Assembly: GCA_036346395.1 (NCBI GenBank) | Contig: CM070601.1 | Span: 20,519,763 to 20,583,762, forward strand | Length of the DNA: 64,000 nucleotides | From: Hsuehochloa calcarea | Lineage: Eukaryota; Streptophyta; Magnoliopsida; Poales; Poaceae | Reading direction: 5' to 3' | Shown here: in pieces, positions 10,134 to 23,305 of the stretch | How the letters are laid out: every line of letters begins with the position of its first letter | Position numbering within the stretch: the stretch's first letter is position 1 | Program-made: the position numbers and the translations under genes | Notes under the pieces: generated by a model | What the model was told of the DNA's origin: nothing | The model's database searches: none | Seen by the model: the letters and a program-made list of their open reading frames with translations, nothing else

Positions 10134-12589
10134 AGACCCACCACAATCGACGGTGTAAATCATTTTTTTTCCCACTGATTAATGTGAAAATTTCTAGCCT
10201 TTAAGAGCGAATATGATGACTTCTTTTTTCTTTGCTTTAATAAGATAATAGATAGATAAATTGGATACCATATCATTAATTAGTCACTTAATCTGCATTT
10301 AAGCTACCATCTTATGTTTAGTAATCACATATACTACCATGTGCAAAAGAATAAAACACAAGAGCACATTATCTTGTTTAAAGGACACACTGAGTTTCAG
10401 TGGCCGACACATTAAACTTGCAAGCAGAAAAAGGGCTCAATTTCTTTTATACCGCAGATCAGTGTATGTATTAGTTGCCAATACCAGCATCATGTTCATC
10501 TTTTAAGCTAAGGATCAACAGAAAACAAGCGTGGATTATTGGCTGAGAGGGAAAATTAAATGAGAAAAGGAGGAAAACAATGCAATGTGGGGGCAAACAA
10601 CGGAGGCACACAACTTTCTGCCCCCATCAATGGCTGTCTAAGTCACCATGGATATCCTGATACACATAGGCAGGCACATGCCAGAATGATGCGTAAACAA
10701 GCATATCTGATGGATACGGTTCCGCACATTGGATTAGTGCTTTTTCTAAATGCTTGAGTAGATTTGGGAGGGTCACTTTTATTTCGTTGTTCATCTTTTC
10801 TTCCCTTTTTTCTGAAGTTGTGAATTTGATCATGTCCAGCTTCAACAACGTGAGCAATGGAATCAATTGCTCGGCGTAGGCTAATGAGATGACAAAAACA
10901 ATAAGATAGTGGGCCAAACTTTTTGCTAATAATTAAATGGGTTCAGCTCTTTTGTGTTGTACATAGTATATCTTGTAATTAAGCAGCCTTTGGCTTTCTA
11001 CATACCGAACTAAGGGATTGGCATTGGCAGATGTCGAGATAAAACAAAGAGATTAGTAGTTCAAGGACACAAGTCTAAAGCAGAAAACAAGGGCCAGAAT
11101 CCATATTTTACTCATGTTTGGGGGCGATGAAAGCTGCAATGCAACAGATAAGATCAGCTAGCCTACATCACAATTGCCTGATAGAACCAAGTCTGCAAGA
11201 CTACAACTAGGTTTTATCCCCTTCACTAAGCATCATATGATGGTGAAACTACAACAGAATAATTCAATAAAATATCAGCACATCAAACTAATGATTTTCC
11301 ATAAAGAACACTGCTTGTCAGCATCTAACTGTCCTAAATCAGATCAAAAGGATCCCACTCAAGGAAAAAATATATATTCCATTCCTTCGCTTTAAGCGGA
11401 AATCTCGTAAAGAAATTGTGAAGACGAATAATCCTTAAACCGGAGCTAGTGCATGCCATTGCCAATCAAAGGTAGAGAAAAATTAAAGCCAAAGTCACGC
11501 ATACTTAGCCACCAAATTGATGTTGTTGAGCAATGGTGGGGCTGATGAGCATGAAACAAGGATTACTTTATACCATCCCGGCATCTCCGGCACCCACAAT
11601 TAGCCAAGGATTTGCATTGTTTAATGACATATGCGTTGTATCTACCATCCGGTACGTTTAACAACATGACATAAGCTGCAACTTTGTGCTTTTTTCTGGC
11701 CTACAAAATTTCACTCTCATGTTGACATCTGCCAATGCCTGAATGAATCAGAGATAAATGAAGTGCACTGGGTGGCAGGAACCTAACTGGGTTGTGACAG
11801 TCACAGAGAGCTTCGTCTTATCAGGATTCAGGATTTCAGGGGCATCGACTTGGTGCTGGCCATTTTAACTCTACAGGAAAATATTATTTTCTTGTTTAAC
11901 TTGTTCCAGCTGATGGATGATGACAGGGGAGAGTCAAGATAAATATAATCTTTTAACCATCCTGTTGCCTTATTTGTAGATTCATGCAGAATGCTCCTAA
12001 GTTCCTATTCCCAACTGTTGCCGTCAGACAAAATAGTCAGCCACATCAGCGCATAATTGGGGAAAAGCTAGAAAGACCGAGTCAATGCAGAAGGATCCAG
12101 AAGTGCTAAAATTGGCCACGGGTTGACCGGCAAGAAAGAAAAACCGATTTTGGAAAGATTAGAAAAGGAAGGTTTGACCGATAAGGAAGGGTCCATCAGT
12201 TGAAGGAAAGACCTGGCCCAAGAGACAAGGACGGAGGTAAGAAGATCAAAGTGAAGGAGGAAAGGGGCCTTCCTGGAGGAAAAGTTGGGCTGATGCACGA
12301 AGAGCAATCCCGAGGTAGAATCCATATTAAGTCGACCGTTGTCGGAAGCCTTAGCATTATTTATACTCTGCAGCGGTTGACGGAAAAGAAAAGACACACC
12401 CAATGAACCAATTACTTTTACATTACCTTCATCTTTCTCCGTACCTTAGAAGTAGTTACTGTGCCATCCATCATCGACATTGTTGATTTACTGAAAAATT
12501 GATTGACACGTCGCATACACGTACCGCTAAGAGACACCCTCCGTAGAGACACGGTGCTGCCACGTCTGGCACTTTTTCCGGCGGCAACA
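10134..12589. other. Intergenic DNA, no gene recognised
   Basis: No exon or element could be assigned. One inverted pair was seen: GGCATTGGCAGATGTC near 11018-11034 and its complement near 11723-11739. The intervening 690 bp could be an old non-autonomous transposon, but extended terminal repeats and target duplications were not found. Short open frames on both strands show no family resemblance. Confidence 0.5.
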
Positions 12590-14660
12590 CCAACCCATCA
12601 AACACCACCGACTACGAATGGCTGTTTATCAACAAGGTTAGATGTCCGTGTTGTTTGAGTTGCAACAAAATGAAACACTCTATGCAACAATTAAGAAAAC
12701 CTACTGCAACAAGTATACCAAACGAGAAAGTGAGGATTAGGCGTTGCCGACGAGAAAACCCAACCAGAATTAGCACCACACACTACCCGAAACCCACGCG
12801 CACTGCAACGACTTAACGCTCGCCGGCTAGCGCCGCATCGTATCCTTGGGATCACCGTCATGGCAGATGGCAACGAGCTCGTTGCGGGTTTGGGAGCCAG
12901 CAACCAGCCCGGTGCTCGCCTCCATCTCTCCTCGTCCTCATCATCCTCCGCCAGTCGCCGCCAACTACCGCTCTCGCGTTCTACCAGATCTCGAGAGAGG
13001 AAAGGAGGAGAGAGGAGAATGGAGGGTCACATGTCCATATGCGACACGCGAGACAAAGTAGCAGAGAGAGGGAGAGAGAGAGGAGCTCTGATTTTGCTTG
13101 ATTGACGAAGATAGCAGAAGCATGACACGCCTGCCAATCCATCCATGATCCATACGACGGGTGCCGTGCCGCTCCCTGGCGCCACCCAACGCGCGGGCGT
13201 GCTGGGCTCGCACGTTTTGCGCTCCCGGACCCCCCCTCCATTCGGCCGCAAGCACACTGCGCACCGACGCGGGACGCCTTGCCTTTCGGCACTGAACGGT
13301 GCGCCGGCCCTGGTCGGGACTCTTGAGGCCCGAGGGAAGCGGCCTAGCAGGTAGAGTTCGCGTGTCACCCGTGTTGTCGTGTAACGGTGTAAGTTAGGTC
13401 CATAAGATAGTTACAATAAAATACTCCACACATTTTGTTTCGATGCTTCAACAGTTAATCGACCATGTTCCATACTTTAAAAACTATCCGTTCCATTCCA
13501 TGCATTTCGTTTCAATGATTTATCAACGATGTTTCATCGAGGATGTTCCAATAGTAAGGCAAGGTGAATTGAGCAGGGTACAAATTAAGGCAATTTGCTG
13601 ACACAAAAAAAATAATAGTAAAGGACAACAGTGGGATGAAAATGAGGGAGGGAGGGGGGGGGGACTAAGTGGGAAAAAGAAGAAAAGGAAAGGAAAGTCG
13701 TTCTCTAATGCTGATTTTACGGAACTAATGGAACTACATAACAATATCATCCAAGCAAGAGTAAATCGTCAAAAGCAGATAAGAATATCAACCATAAAGT
13801 AGTGCGATAGCAAAGTTGGTTCAACCTAGCAGTGGCAAAAATCAATTCAACCTTAGCACGATGTAAATGCATCGGAAGACCAAAAAAAAAGGACGGAAAA
13901 GAAAGAAACAGAAGTTGCACCGAGCCGCTATGAGTCCTGTGGCCGAAAAATAGGCGAATTGAGTTGCGGTCCAGTGGGCCGCATGGTGAGCGGCACGTTG
14001 CTATTTGCCGCGCGCACGGCATATAGGATTTTGGCTCGAGCATCCAATTCACGGTACGTTTGTATCATCATATTCGTTACGACGAGATCTTCAAAGCAAG
14101 ATTCCACTTGCATATATATTTCAGCTCAGTAAATGATACAACATGTCATATATTCCAGCAGATAAAACAAAATATTTCATACATTACTTCCTAAATGTTC
14201 CGGTAGATGCTCCAGCGCATATATTTTGAATTGTCGGGTGGGGATTGGATGTTCCCGTAGGAATTCTAAAGGGGGAATGGGCAATGTTTGACCTCAATGT
14301 TTCAGTAGCTCATCGATCGATGCTCCACACACTGAGTTCTAAGGGGGAAAGGGCAATGTTCCATTCATTTTGGCTTTAATGTTTTAGCAATTTACATTTA
14401 TAGTCAATGTTCAAATAGTTCATCCATGATGTTCCAACAATTTATCGATAATGTTTGAAAAAAAATTAGTGGAACAAATCAACGAGCTCGTGGAACAATT
14501 GAAAACCTATTTGCGAAACAAATGAAAATATAGGATGAACAAACCAAAAATATTACTATAAAATAGTGGAACAAATAAACAAACATTAGGGAAAAAACAA
14601 ACTATAATATTCGGTGAAAAGCTACAAACTACATGAAAAAAGTAAAGAAAAGAAAGAAAG
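12590..14660. repeat. Uncharacterised dispersed-repeat sequence with recurring TGTTCCA/TGGAACA motifs
   Basis: From about 12640 to 12710 (CAACAA, ATGCAACAATT) and densely from 13430 to 14590, variants of GATGTTCCA and GTGGAACAAAT recur many times among simple AT-rich spacers. The GC-rich stretch 12820-13370 between them has purine-rich GAGAGA runs but no supported gene. A related pair, GTGGGCCGCA...GCGGCAC...TATAGGATTTT, occurs at about 13975-14035 and 14775-14815. The whole looks like diverged transposon sequence, but the class cannot be named. Confidence 0.45.
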
Positions 14661-16915
14661 AATGGAAAACTCACCTAGTAGTAGCCTGAATAGGCGAACG
14701 TCGCGAGCGAACGAACATCCTGTGCTTGTGGGCACGCCAACTTGCTCGGCCGAAGCTGTTGGCTACCGAGCGGGTGGGCCGCAGATGGGCGGCACGACGC
14801 GTCGTATAGGATTTTCCGTTCTAAAGTGCCACTGCACCGCGCCTGCGAAACTTTGCGGCGGACGCGAGGAAAAAAAGAGGAGAAAGAGGGCGAAACCGAG
14901 GGGGAAAGCGGTGCACAGTCCGCGTCGCCCCCGCACCCACATAAGGGCCAGCCTCGTGTTGTGTCCTGTTTTTTTAAATCTAAATGATACTGTTGTGCTA
15001 TTTTTTTTTTGCAACTTAGCATCCTCACGTCGTATTGTTAAAAATATCAGTACGGACGTGCCTCCATTCATCACGTGTCCTGCACCGTTCTCCCCTAACC
15101 CGAACATGCCTAATGTCGTGCGCCCATAGCCCGGATTTGTATACGCTCGACACGTGGCTACTCCGGACACTCCTCGTCTGGGCAAGGCCTTGTCCACACA
15201 CCCCTTACCTGGACGTGGCGCTACCGCACGCCCTTGGCTTGGACTTGCGCTAGCCGGCTGCATGTCGCTCGGACGGGCGCGCTGGCTTGGTGCGCTAGCC
15301 GACCGCGTGTCACCTGGAAGTGGCCTCTGCCGATCCTCGCTCGCCCAGACGCGCCAGCTGCCCCCGTCCGCTCGCCCTGCCCCGGACTCGCTTCCACCTC
15401 AGTATTTTTCATGCCAGATGCCGCTCTTTATTCCCAGTCGCCTCATGCTTTATTCTCTATCGCCTCACTATCTTGGCTATGAATGCATGCAAATCGCACA
15501 TAGGAGGGATTCTGATTCCCTCCGTCGCTTCGTGGTCGGCCGCGGTTTGCGTTGGGCGGCTAAAAATTCGGAGACGATGACGAGACACTACACAAAATTT
15601 AATCCTCCCTCGCTCGCTCGTTCTCGCTTGCTCTGTCGATTTTATTTTCGCAGACGATTAAGGATTATTTAAAACTATCATTAGCGGTCATACAAGTAAT
15701 TATTTTTCTCATACATATTTTCTTTATTAACTGTGCAGTTAGTAAATTAGTCATAGTTAGTTAGTCGTTGTTGTGCTTATTTAGAGGTAATGAATTTAAT
15801 CGTTTTCATTTTATCGTAATGATTCGTGGTGTAGTTAAATAGATACTAATTAATTAATCAAAATTAGTTAGTTGTAATTAATTAGTTGTAGTTAATTCAA
15901 TCTTAAGTAATTAGTCTAATTATTTAGTATTAGTAAATTAATTAGTTCATATTAATTAGTCGTAGTTTTAATTATTTATTTGTAATTCGTTCGTGGTAAT
16001 TAATTAGTACTAATTAATTTAGTTGAAATCCATGACAAACATAAACGGGACAAGCACAGACAAACACAGGTTGTAGATGATATTGGTATAGCCGCATAGA
16101 TCATCTGTCACATAACGGGTTTTTGATCGATTTAGCACGGTTGATATCTGGAATAGTAAAATTAGTCTCTTTCTTGAGATATTTATAAAAATATCACCGT
16201 GGAGTCGCACGAATGTGTCATAGCGAATCCGGCCTCGGAGGTACGATTTTAACGAATTCGACCCTAACAGCACGAATTTGGCTAGTTCGGCCTCAGGGGC
16301 TTGGCGCTGGCGGGGCCGGCTCCATACCTACCTCATCCTCGAAGGCTTGAGCACGGTGAGGTTGCGGACCCTCTCGTCGTGCCATTGGTTAACCATACCA
16401 AACCAGATACATTGCACGATGCATGCAGCTGTAGCTAGTACAGTACCACCAGATAGCACCTTGTCCCTGACGTGTTGGGGCGTCACTAGTAGCTAGGCTA
16501 GCAAAATATAGCTGTTGGGGCACTGTCTGTCCTCAAGTTTGTTGTCAGCTGGTACCGTACGTCGATCCCTCCGATCGATCGATCCGCGCGCACAGCTACC
16601 TCGACCGGCAACTTGTGATCCACAATGCATCTGATCGCGGCGCCTCATCCTCTTGCGTGGCCGATGGATATGCATGATACATAGGATCAGATAATTGACG
16701 ATGATACGACAGATAGGATCGGATTGACGATGATATCACGAGTCAGCCAGAACATGTATCGTGTGAAGCAGGTGATAGGTCCATTAGCTGCTTCTTACCA
16801 AGCATATATGCCTTTTTTAAAATTTATTTTCTTGGTTCGTTTTTTAATTAGTTTATATGGCTCGTGTGCTGCAACTGCCTTGACTACTGCACGATTCTAA
16901 CACTAAAGCTTCCTG
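14661..16915. other. Intergenic DNA: GC-rich block then TTAAT-rich low-complexity tract
   Basis: The block 14870-15600 is GC-rich with several overlapping open frames on both strands and no recognisable domain. From about 15690 to 16020 the sequence is dominated by imperfect repeats of TTAGTTAATTAGT, TAGTTGTAATTAA and similar phrases. The remainder to 16915 shows nothing identifiable. Confidence 0.5.
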
Positions 16916-18291
16916 CACTACTACCAAAAAGGTCATCGCAGGAGGTTCAAAATCATCACTACATGCGGTTTTTTGAATCGTCTAATTTTATAAGTCGTGA
17001 GGTCATCACAGACGATTTCTGAACCGTCTGTGAATAAATATATCACAGACGGTTCTTGTTCAGAACCGTTTGTGGAAATAGACTATCACATACGATTTTT
17101 TTTTAGTAAAAACAGTATGTGATAGTTTTTCTACTGTAAAAAAATTGATTCCATATGCTCTTTCGATTGCTGGACAATAGTTTCTATTGAACATTATTGT
17201 CAAACCAATCAATTGCTGGACAGTAGTTTCTATATGCTCTTTCGATAGTTTGCAAGAATGTAATTAAAAGATTCTCTCTCTCTCTCTCAATCAAGGTCTC
17301 ACTCTCTGACGAGGACGAGGTCGAGTGTAGGCGAATATCTCGAACCGAATCGGCATCCCTTATCGACCACAAATGGAGGCCCTCGTTGAGAACAAAATCT
17401 GACAGGATGGAGGGGACGAAATCAAAGTGAAAAAGAAACCTGCATAGGGATTTGGTTGCAAAACTTCGTTCTCATCTGAGGCCAAGATGGGGGGCGGCCA
17501 GATCTGGCGGTACTGGTCGAGCCGCAGCGCCCCACTCACCAGAGGCACTGTGAAACAGCGGTCTGCGAACACGTGTCGACCTCCTACGGCAGATATGGAG
17601 CTCATGCGCATCCCTCCTCCAACTCGTTATCGTCGGCTGTGTTTCCTCGCCGAACCGCGCCGGGGAATCGAGGGCGGTCACCGGAGTTTGACGTGGGGAA
17701 GGAAGAGGGAGAGATTGATAGAAGACAAGGCGGAGGTGGGTATAATATATAAGGACAACGCCAAAGCATTTAATCTCCCACGCAAGTGTTCAAAAAATTT
17801 CGCAAATCACATACAGTTTCAAACAAAAATCGTTTGTGATGAGCTAATATCGATCAAACGATTCATATTAAAAACCGTTTGTGATGAGCTAATATCATAG
17901 ACATTTCATATTAAAAATCGTATGTGACTGTGATTTTACCATGATTTAAAATGCCTAACTCCCTAAGTTAGGTAAAAATCAGAAGATACTTATCATAGAT
18001 GGTTTTTTTAATACAAATCGTCTGTGATATTCGAAGACATCACAGACGGTTTGTATTTAAAACCATCTGTGTTGATTCACAGACGGTTCTTCTGTGGTAT
18101 TCAGAGACATCACAGACGGTTTGTATTTAAAACTGACTGTGATGTTTAACAGACAGTTCTGATAAGAATCGTATGAGATAATGATGTACCACAGACGGTT
18201 CTAGTCATCGCTAGTAATATAGACAGTCACACTTATAAAATCGTCTGTGATAGTTCTTGAAAACCATCTGTGATAAAACTTCCAGTATAGC
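16916..18291. mobile_element. CACTA-type DNA transposon (non-autonomous, diverged right end)
   Basis: It begins CACTACTACCAAAAAGG, the grass CACTA terminus. Both flanks (about 16938-17110 and 17810-18290) carry multiple inverted copies of the subterminal motif TCACAGACGGTT / AACCGTCTGTGA, the type of site bound by TNPA-like proteins. The middle (about 17340-17740) is GC-rich with CT microsatellites and short frames but no transposase. The right terminus is degenerate, so its end is approximate, and no matching 3-bp target duplication was seen. Confidence 0.8.
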
Positions 18292-19667
18292 CTCTTTCAT
18301 AGTAGCTGTTTCCTAGAAATGTGCATGGTTTTGTTTTATTCTTCATGTATCATTTCATTTTCTTCGGAAAGACAATGTTGAGCTGCTTCTGGTAAGGTCT
18401 GAACCGTCTAGATTTAGTATGGTAAATGTACTGTTGGTGTTTCGAGATCATGTATCAATCCAGCGTTCTCGATCAGCTAAATGGTTTCGGAAAAGAAAAA
18501 TGCATGATGCTACCGCTAGTTTCTTGTCTCAAGCGTAAATGTAGATTTATAGTTTTGTTCTGACCGGTCTCATATGGGTTATAATAATCTCGTTTGGTAA
18601 AACTATTCTTTGGATATTTTCTTATTGGCTACTACTCTCTCTTTTTTTTTCTTTCTAAACTGCGTTAGGTTTAGAAAACAATGTTTGTTAAACTTTAATC
18701 TAAATTTCGAAACAAAACATTAGGTTTTTACAACTATTTGCTCTCAGTAGCTTTTGGCCGCATCACACCGCATAGCGCACACCACAAATTGGGTCTTACT
18801 CCTTTTGTCTCTTTCATTTCTTCGCTAATTGAGCTCCCTCTAAATTTTCTGTGTTAGTGCGCGCGGTGAATCTACATGGTGGAGTTTGGCCAGGTCATGC
18901 ATGTTTCACTCCAGTGTTCGTTATGCTTGCCTTGTTGGTAAAGCCGTGCGTGTGCACGCTGCCCCCGTCCAGGCTCTATCTGCTGTGCCTCGTTCTTGCT
19001 CGACTAAATTTTTTTTTAAAAAAAATGTTGAATTGGAGACACGCACGAGCTTTTAACCGAAAAGACCGAGGAACTCATGGTAATTAATCCCGGCAGGTGC
19101 ATTGTGTGAATAGTGCCTATTTTCTAGCAGCAGTACGTACGATGGTACATTGTTGTCGCAGGCGGCAGGCCAATTGTTTGCCCTCCCCCCATGCAATTTA
19201 GAAGGCCAATCAATTTATGCCGCGTCACGTGGGCGCGAGAGCTACTTCCGGTGCGAGGAAACCGTGGATTACCTTTTTTCTTTCTTTTTTTTTTTTTTTC
19301 TTTTTAACAATTCACGTTGCTTGCCGGGACCAATCCAGGAACAGTTCTAACCATGCAAACTCGTATCCTCGTTTGACCCGTTTTTTCCGGAGCCTAGGAT
19401 GCCTACTAGAGTATCTTTAATAGTATTATTTTAGTTATCTCTTAGATTGATAGGTAGATTTTTTTTTGTGATATGGAGGAGAGTAAAAAAAAAGAGAGAA
19501 TGGGGTCGTCATCTCACGAAGCAGCGAGCGCATCACGCAAAACAAGACACCAGTGATGAAGTTTTTTTGTGTTGGACTGCAGTCGTCGTTTATTCACGCA
19601 AAACAAAGTGCTTGATTTATGTAAAGCTTAAATGCTTATGAGGCTTTAAAGAGACAACCAAGGGCAT
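18292..19667. other. Intergenic DNA, no gene recognised
   Basis: Nothing assignable. T-rich runs occur at about 18640 and 19273-19301. A direct repeat CACGCAAAACAA occurs at 19530-19600. Otherwise anonymous. Confidence 0.5.
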
Positions 19668-20161
19668 TGACGAGGATTAAAACCTCAATGTATTACTTTA
19701 ATACATAAGAAAAGATCATACGCCTTCGTGGTCGTAACCCCTAAGGCTAACAACCTCACTGGTCGTAAGGATTCCAGAGGTTACATAATACCCTGGTTGG
19801 ACAAGGTCCCGTACCTAGTCCCCGACCAGTTAACTGCTCGTAAAGCTATGAACTAATATCTGGATCCAAATTCGGGTATATCATTTACCGTGTGATGAAT
19901 AGAACACGTGTTGTATACTCCATACCACGCGACATTACATAATCCTAAGACACTGACTAATGGTTGAATGTCTCACCGACATTTAACCGCACAGCAATTG
20001 ACACTTAATCAACTGCTACCTCCCTCAGATCAAACGCAACGTTTCGCACATGCGTCTTCTCCAGAAAACAACTGCCACCTCTTCGGAAGCTATTTAAAGA
20101 TGTGGCATGGAAGGAGAAGGGGGGAGGCAAGAGCAAGACATATAGCGGAGAAAGACAAGAG

Positions 20162-20809
20162 CACTACTACAAAACATGCCATAGAAGACGCCTCATCACA
20201 AACGGTTCTTTGAAACCGTCTGTGATAAAATAATCATAGATTATTGCAAGACGAACCGTCTGTGATATGGAACTATCACAGACGGTTCTCTAGAACGTAG
20301 ATATCACAGACGGTTCGTGGTTAGAACCGTTTGTCTCAGTATCACAGACGGTTCGTGGTTAGAATCGTCTGTGATACCGAGAGAGTATCACAGACGGTTA
20401 GCGGTTAGAACCGTCTGTGAGAATATCACAGACGGTTCGTGGTTACCATAGCTTGGATTTTTACCATGGTTTGAAATTTTTCTTACTATCTGATTTTATC
20501 ATAGCAGCCAATACTCTGTCGTGGTAGGATTTGGGCAGAGGATTAGCTGCCATGGCAGAGGATTGTGTGCCGCGGCAAAGGATTAGCTGCCGCAGCAAAG
20601 GATTAGCTACCCAAATCCTACCACGACATAGTATTGGCTGCCATGGTAAAATCAGAGCCATGGTAAAATCAGAGACCGTCTGTGATAGTGACTATCACAG
20701 ACGGTTCATGAATAGAACCGTTGTGATGATACACATAAATTCAGACGGTTTAAAAACCGTCTGTGATGATGGTTTAGAACTGTCTGTGATGAGATTTTGT
20801 GTAGTAGTG
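20162..20809. mobile_element. Small non-autonomous CACTA transposon, complete
   Basis: Perfect terminal bases CACTACTAC at 20162 and GTAGTAGTG ending at 20809 are flanked by the 3-bp duplication GAG (20159-20161 and 20810-20812), the CACTA hallmark. Subterminal ATCACAGACGGTTC / GAACCGTCTGTGAT motifs are dense on both sides. The uninterrupted homologue at 54340-54370 lacks this insertion and reads straight through with one copy of GAG, which confirms the boundaries. It has no transposase and so is mobilised in trans, if at all. Confidence 0.95.
20491..20656. repeat. Palindromic core of the small CACTA element
   Basis: The left arm (about 20490-20538) and right arm (about 20607-20656) are inverted copies differing at only a few positions. 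They share AGCCAATACT and GTCGTGGTAGGATTTGGG. The 68-bp loop contains three imperfect copies of GATTAGCTGCCGCGGCAAAG. A transcript would form a long hairpin. Confidence 0.85.
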
Positions 20810-21031
20810 GAGGCTACTGGCATTAGATTCATACTTTTGATCTATTTTTAGTAGCATAGCCAGCATTATACTCGGTGTAACTAGGATTAGTCCTTTGCCT
20901 GATCCTAGGCATTCCTTGTAAAACAACCAGTTCATAGTAATAAAGAGCGACCCCATTCACTTCCAGGAGATACACATCGTTTTCCTCTATTTCTATATAT
21001 TTTTATAAGATCGGCGATTTGATCGTCGACA

Positions 21032-23305
21032 GAAACCAAGTAGGCTTGCATGTCTAACTGGTTGTAATTGCGTTTAGGAGTTGTATTCGAGCTCTAGAAA
21101 CCGAATTGGAATGAGCCTTTTGATTTGGCTGAATCAGGGGGAAGAGCTCCCTATGTAGGTGTTTGCACTGACCCTACGGGAGGGGGCCACGAATTTTGAT
21201 GAATTTTCCATATTGGATCTATTTGATTGGTTTTGCTATTGAGAAGAACTGTGTGTTCTTGCTACCTTTGGTCTTGCGAATTCTTATAGTTTGTTTGGAT
21301 TAATATATCGTGGTCAACCTCTCTGAGCAATTGCCTACATGCTGGTTGTGTGGATTAGAATTTCGTGAGAGTTGAGGTGTGATTGCCATTGTAAGGTATT
21401 GTATTTGACGCAAGGTTGCCCAATTTCAGATCACGTTGGTGCCTTTGATTTATCTCGGTTCTTCTTGTATCCATTGTCATTGCGACATATAATTACGTTT
21501 TTGACACCTTATAAGACGTACGTAGTTGTGCTCCGCGACTAGATTCGATCGCGAGCAACCTACTAGCCGGCCGGTGACAATCGGATTGGGTTCAGACACA
21601 TAGTCCTCTACCAGTTCCTTTCTGGACATTGTCCCGAAACTTTTTATGGTCAACCTCAGTGCATTTATAGTTTTTGATTGGGCGCAATTAACATGAGACC
21701 AATAAGGACGTGCATGCATGGCAGTCTGAAATCCGGATTGCTGTTGACCATATAGATAGGTCGAAATTTTAGTTTAAATTTCTGTCCTATATCCACGTAG
21801 ATCCCCCTAAAAGTGAACTATATATACGCGTACAAAGAGTGTGGTCGCATTCTTGGTCCGGTACGTTTGTATATAATATATTGCAACGGCCGTGCTCGTG
21901 CTCGATCGGTCGTAATATCTAGGTTTTCTGCAAGACACCTCAGCTACAGAATGACATGTGGGCCCCGCTAGCTATCTTGGTTCCTCTGTCAATGGATCCC
22001 TGATCCGCTTTCGGACAGCGGTTGGCTAAATTTTGGTTAGATGGGCCACCACGCGATCTTACGGTGCTTGATGGTTGGTCACTTAACCGTGGGCCATGTT
22101 ATCTACATGCAGGAAGCAAGGTCCGTTCTTCTGCGGCTTGGGCAGATGTGGTACTGTTGTGGAGCATGTTATGTCATGTGGTTTTACTTAGCTACGAGTA
22201 TAGTCTACATCCGTAGTACAGTACATAGCATAGGTCCTAAAACATCATTTAATAGGAAGTATCATCTCACTATTGTCGTATGCCAAGAACGATCAAGCAA
22301 GTTGGTCGATTGGGATGGATCAATTATTACGTAACATTTGGGGTTAACTAATGACTAATTTTGTCCCTCAAATAAGCTAAGAGGGCCACTTTCAGACTAT
22401 CAACTCTCAAATGGGGCCAAATAGGTCCCTAAAACATGGGTAAAAATTAACTATCCCCGTGCCCAGCTGTCATGTCACATATATTGAATCAACACGGGGC
22501 ACCTCTGTTTTCTGTTTTTTTTTTTTGCACCAGCTAATCTTTTGCAAAGTCAAACAATTTTCTCTCCTTACCAATCGATTCTAGTCTCGTATAAGCCACC
22601 CAGTCCCCTCTCCCGGGCAAGTAGCCAAGTGACTCCCCAAAACAATTTTAGGTGTTTTTACTAATGCCTTCATTAGTTGCTTGCTAACCCGACACCTACA
22701 GTGTTGCCTCCCTGCCGCCTCACCACTATACATTATTTATTTTGTTTGCCGCTGCAATAGTAGAACATACAAATCCTATATATATGTCACAACCCAACGG
22801 GTCTAGAAACTACATAGTTTTAGAAGAAGAAGAAGAAGAAAAGAATATATTTTTTATATCTCGCTTTTTATTTCTACCTTTCATCAGGTAGAATACAATT
22901 AATTCTACCTTTCGTCATGAGCGCTACAAGACGAGTACAGCAATACGCCAAACCCGGTGAAATTCCGCCTAGCTAGCTAGCTAGCGAGTTGCCCAAGCTA
23001 CTTGGATCGCCCACACACTCCAGCCACAGAAAAGCAGGCTAGAGCTGAGACGAGGTGTGGGCCCGGAAAAATCTCCCTGGCCACCTCTCCGCCAATGGGG
23101 AGGCAGCGCCCACGTGACATCCTCCACGTCCCCCTCCCTCGCCACCCCTATTTCTACCTACTCGCTGACTGTTCGTTGCACATACATACAGATACAGACG
23201 GGCCCTTCTTCCCCAATCCTCTACCACTTACACTTAGCAGCAGCTTTAGAAGCTGTTCTTCACAGCCATTTCATTAGATAGCTAGCGCTAGTAAGTTTAC
23301 TTACC
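21032..23305. other. Intergenic DNA and 5' leader of the next gene
   Basis: No gene or classifiable element was seen between 21032 and about 22990. There is a GAA-type microsatellite near 22821-22845 and a GCTAGCTAGCTAG run near 22970-22985. The last 150 bp before 23306 form a pyrimidine-rich, C-rich leader that fits the promoter and 5' UTR of the downstream gene; no clear TATA box was chosen. Confidence 0.5.

Larger units (their letters stand above)
19668..21031 (+). mobile_element. Solo LTR of a Ty3/gypsy element, split by a CACTA insertion
   Basis: The segments 19668-20161 and 20810-21031 together align, in inverted orientation, with the LTR at 54140-54840. Shared landmarks include CCTAGTCCCCGACCAGTTAA, AACACGTGTTGTATACTCCA, CTTCTCCAGAAAACAACTGC and the 3' end GATTTGATCGTCGACAG. 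Without the 648-bp insert and one copy of its 3-bp target duplication it is about 713 bp, matching the 701-bp partner. No gypsy primer-binding site or coding sequence follows, so it is a solo LTR. A 5-bp target duplication at its own ends was not evident. Confidence 0.85.

Noticed and set aside
10627..10917. Minus-strand 96-codon frame as a possible exon
   Set aside because: No recognised motif, no supported splice partners and no coding composition.
12965..13368. Overlapping antisense frames of about 100 codons
   Set aside because: GC-rich, purine-run sequence with three frames open at once; no domain recognised.
14614..15672. Frames of 171 and 172 codons on the plus strand and 166 on the minus strand
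   Set aside because: Overlapping frames on both strands in GC-rich DNA without conserved motifs or gene signals.
17360..17900. Captured host gene inside the first CACTA element
   Set aside because: GC-rich short frames on both strands show no recognisable protein family; transposon leader sequence explains it as well.
20230..20460. CRISPR-like spaced repeats (ATCACAGACGGTTCGTGGTTAG units)
   Set aside because: Plant DNA; repeats are inverted, irregularly spaced and bounded by CACTA termini, so they are transposon subterminal repeats.
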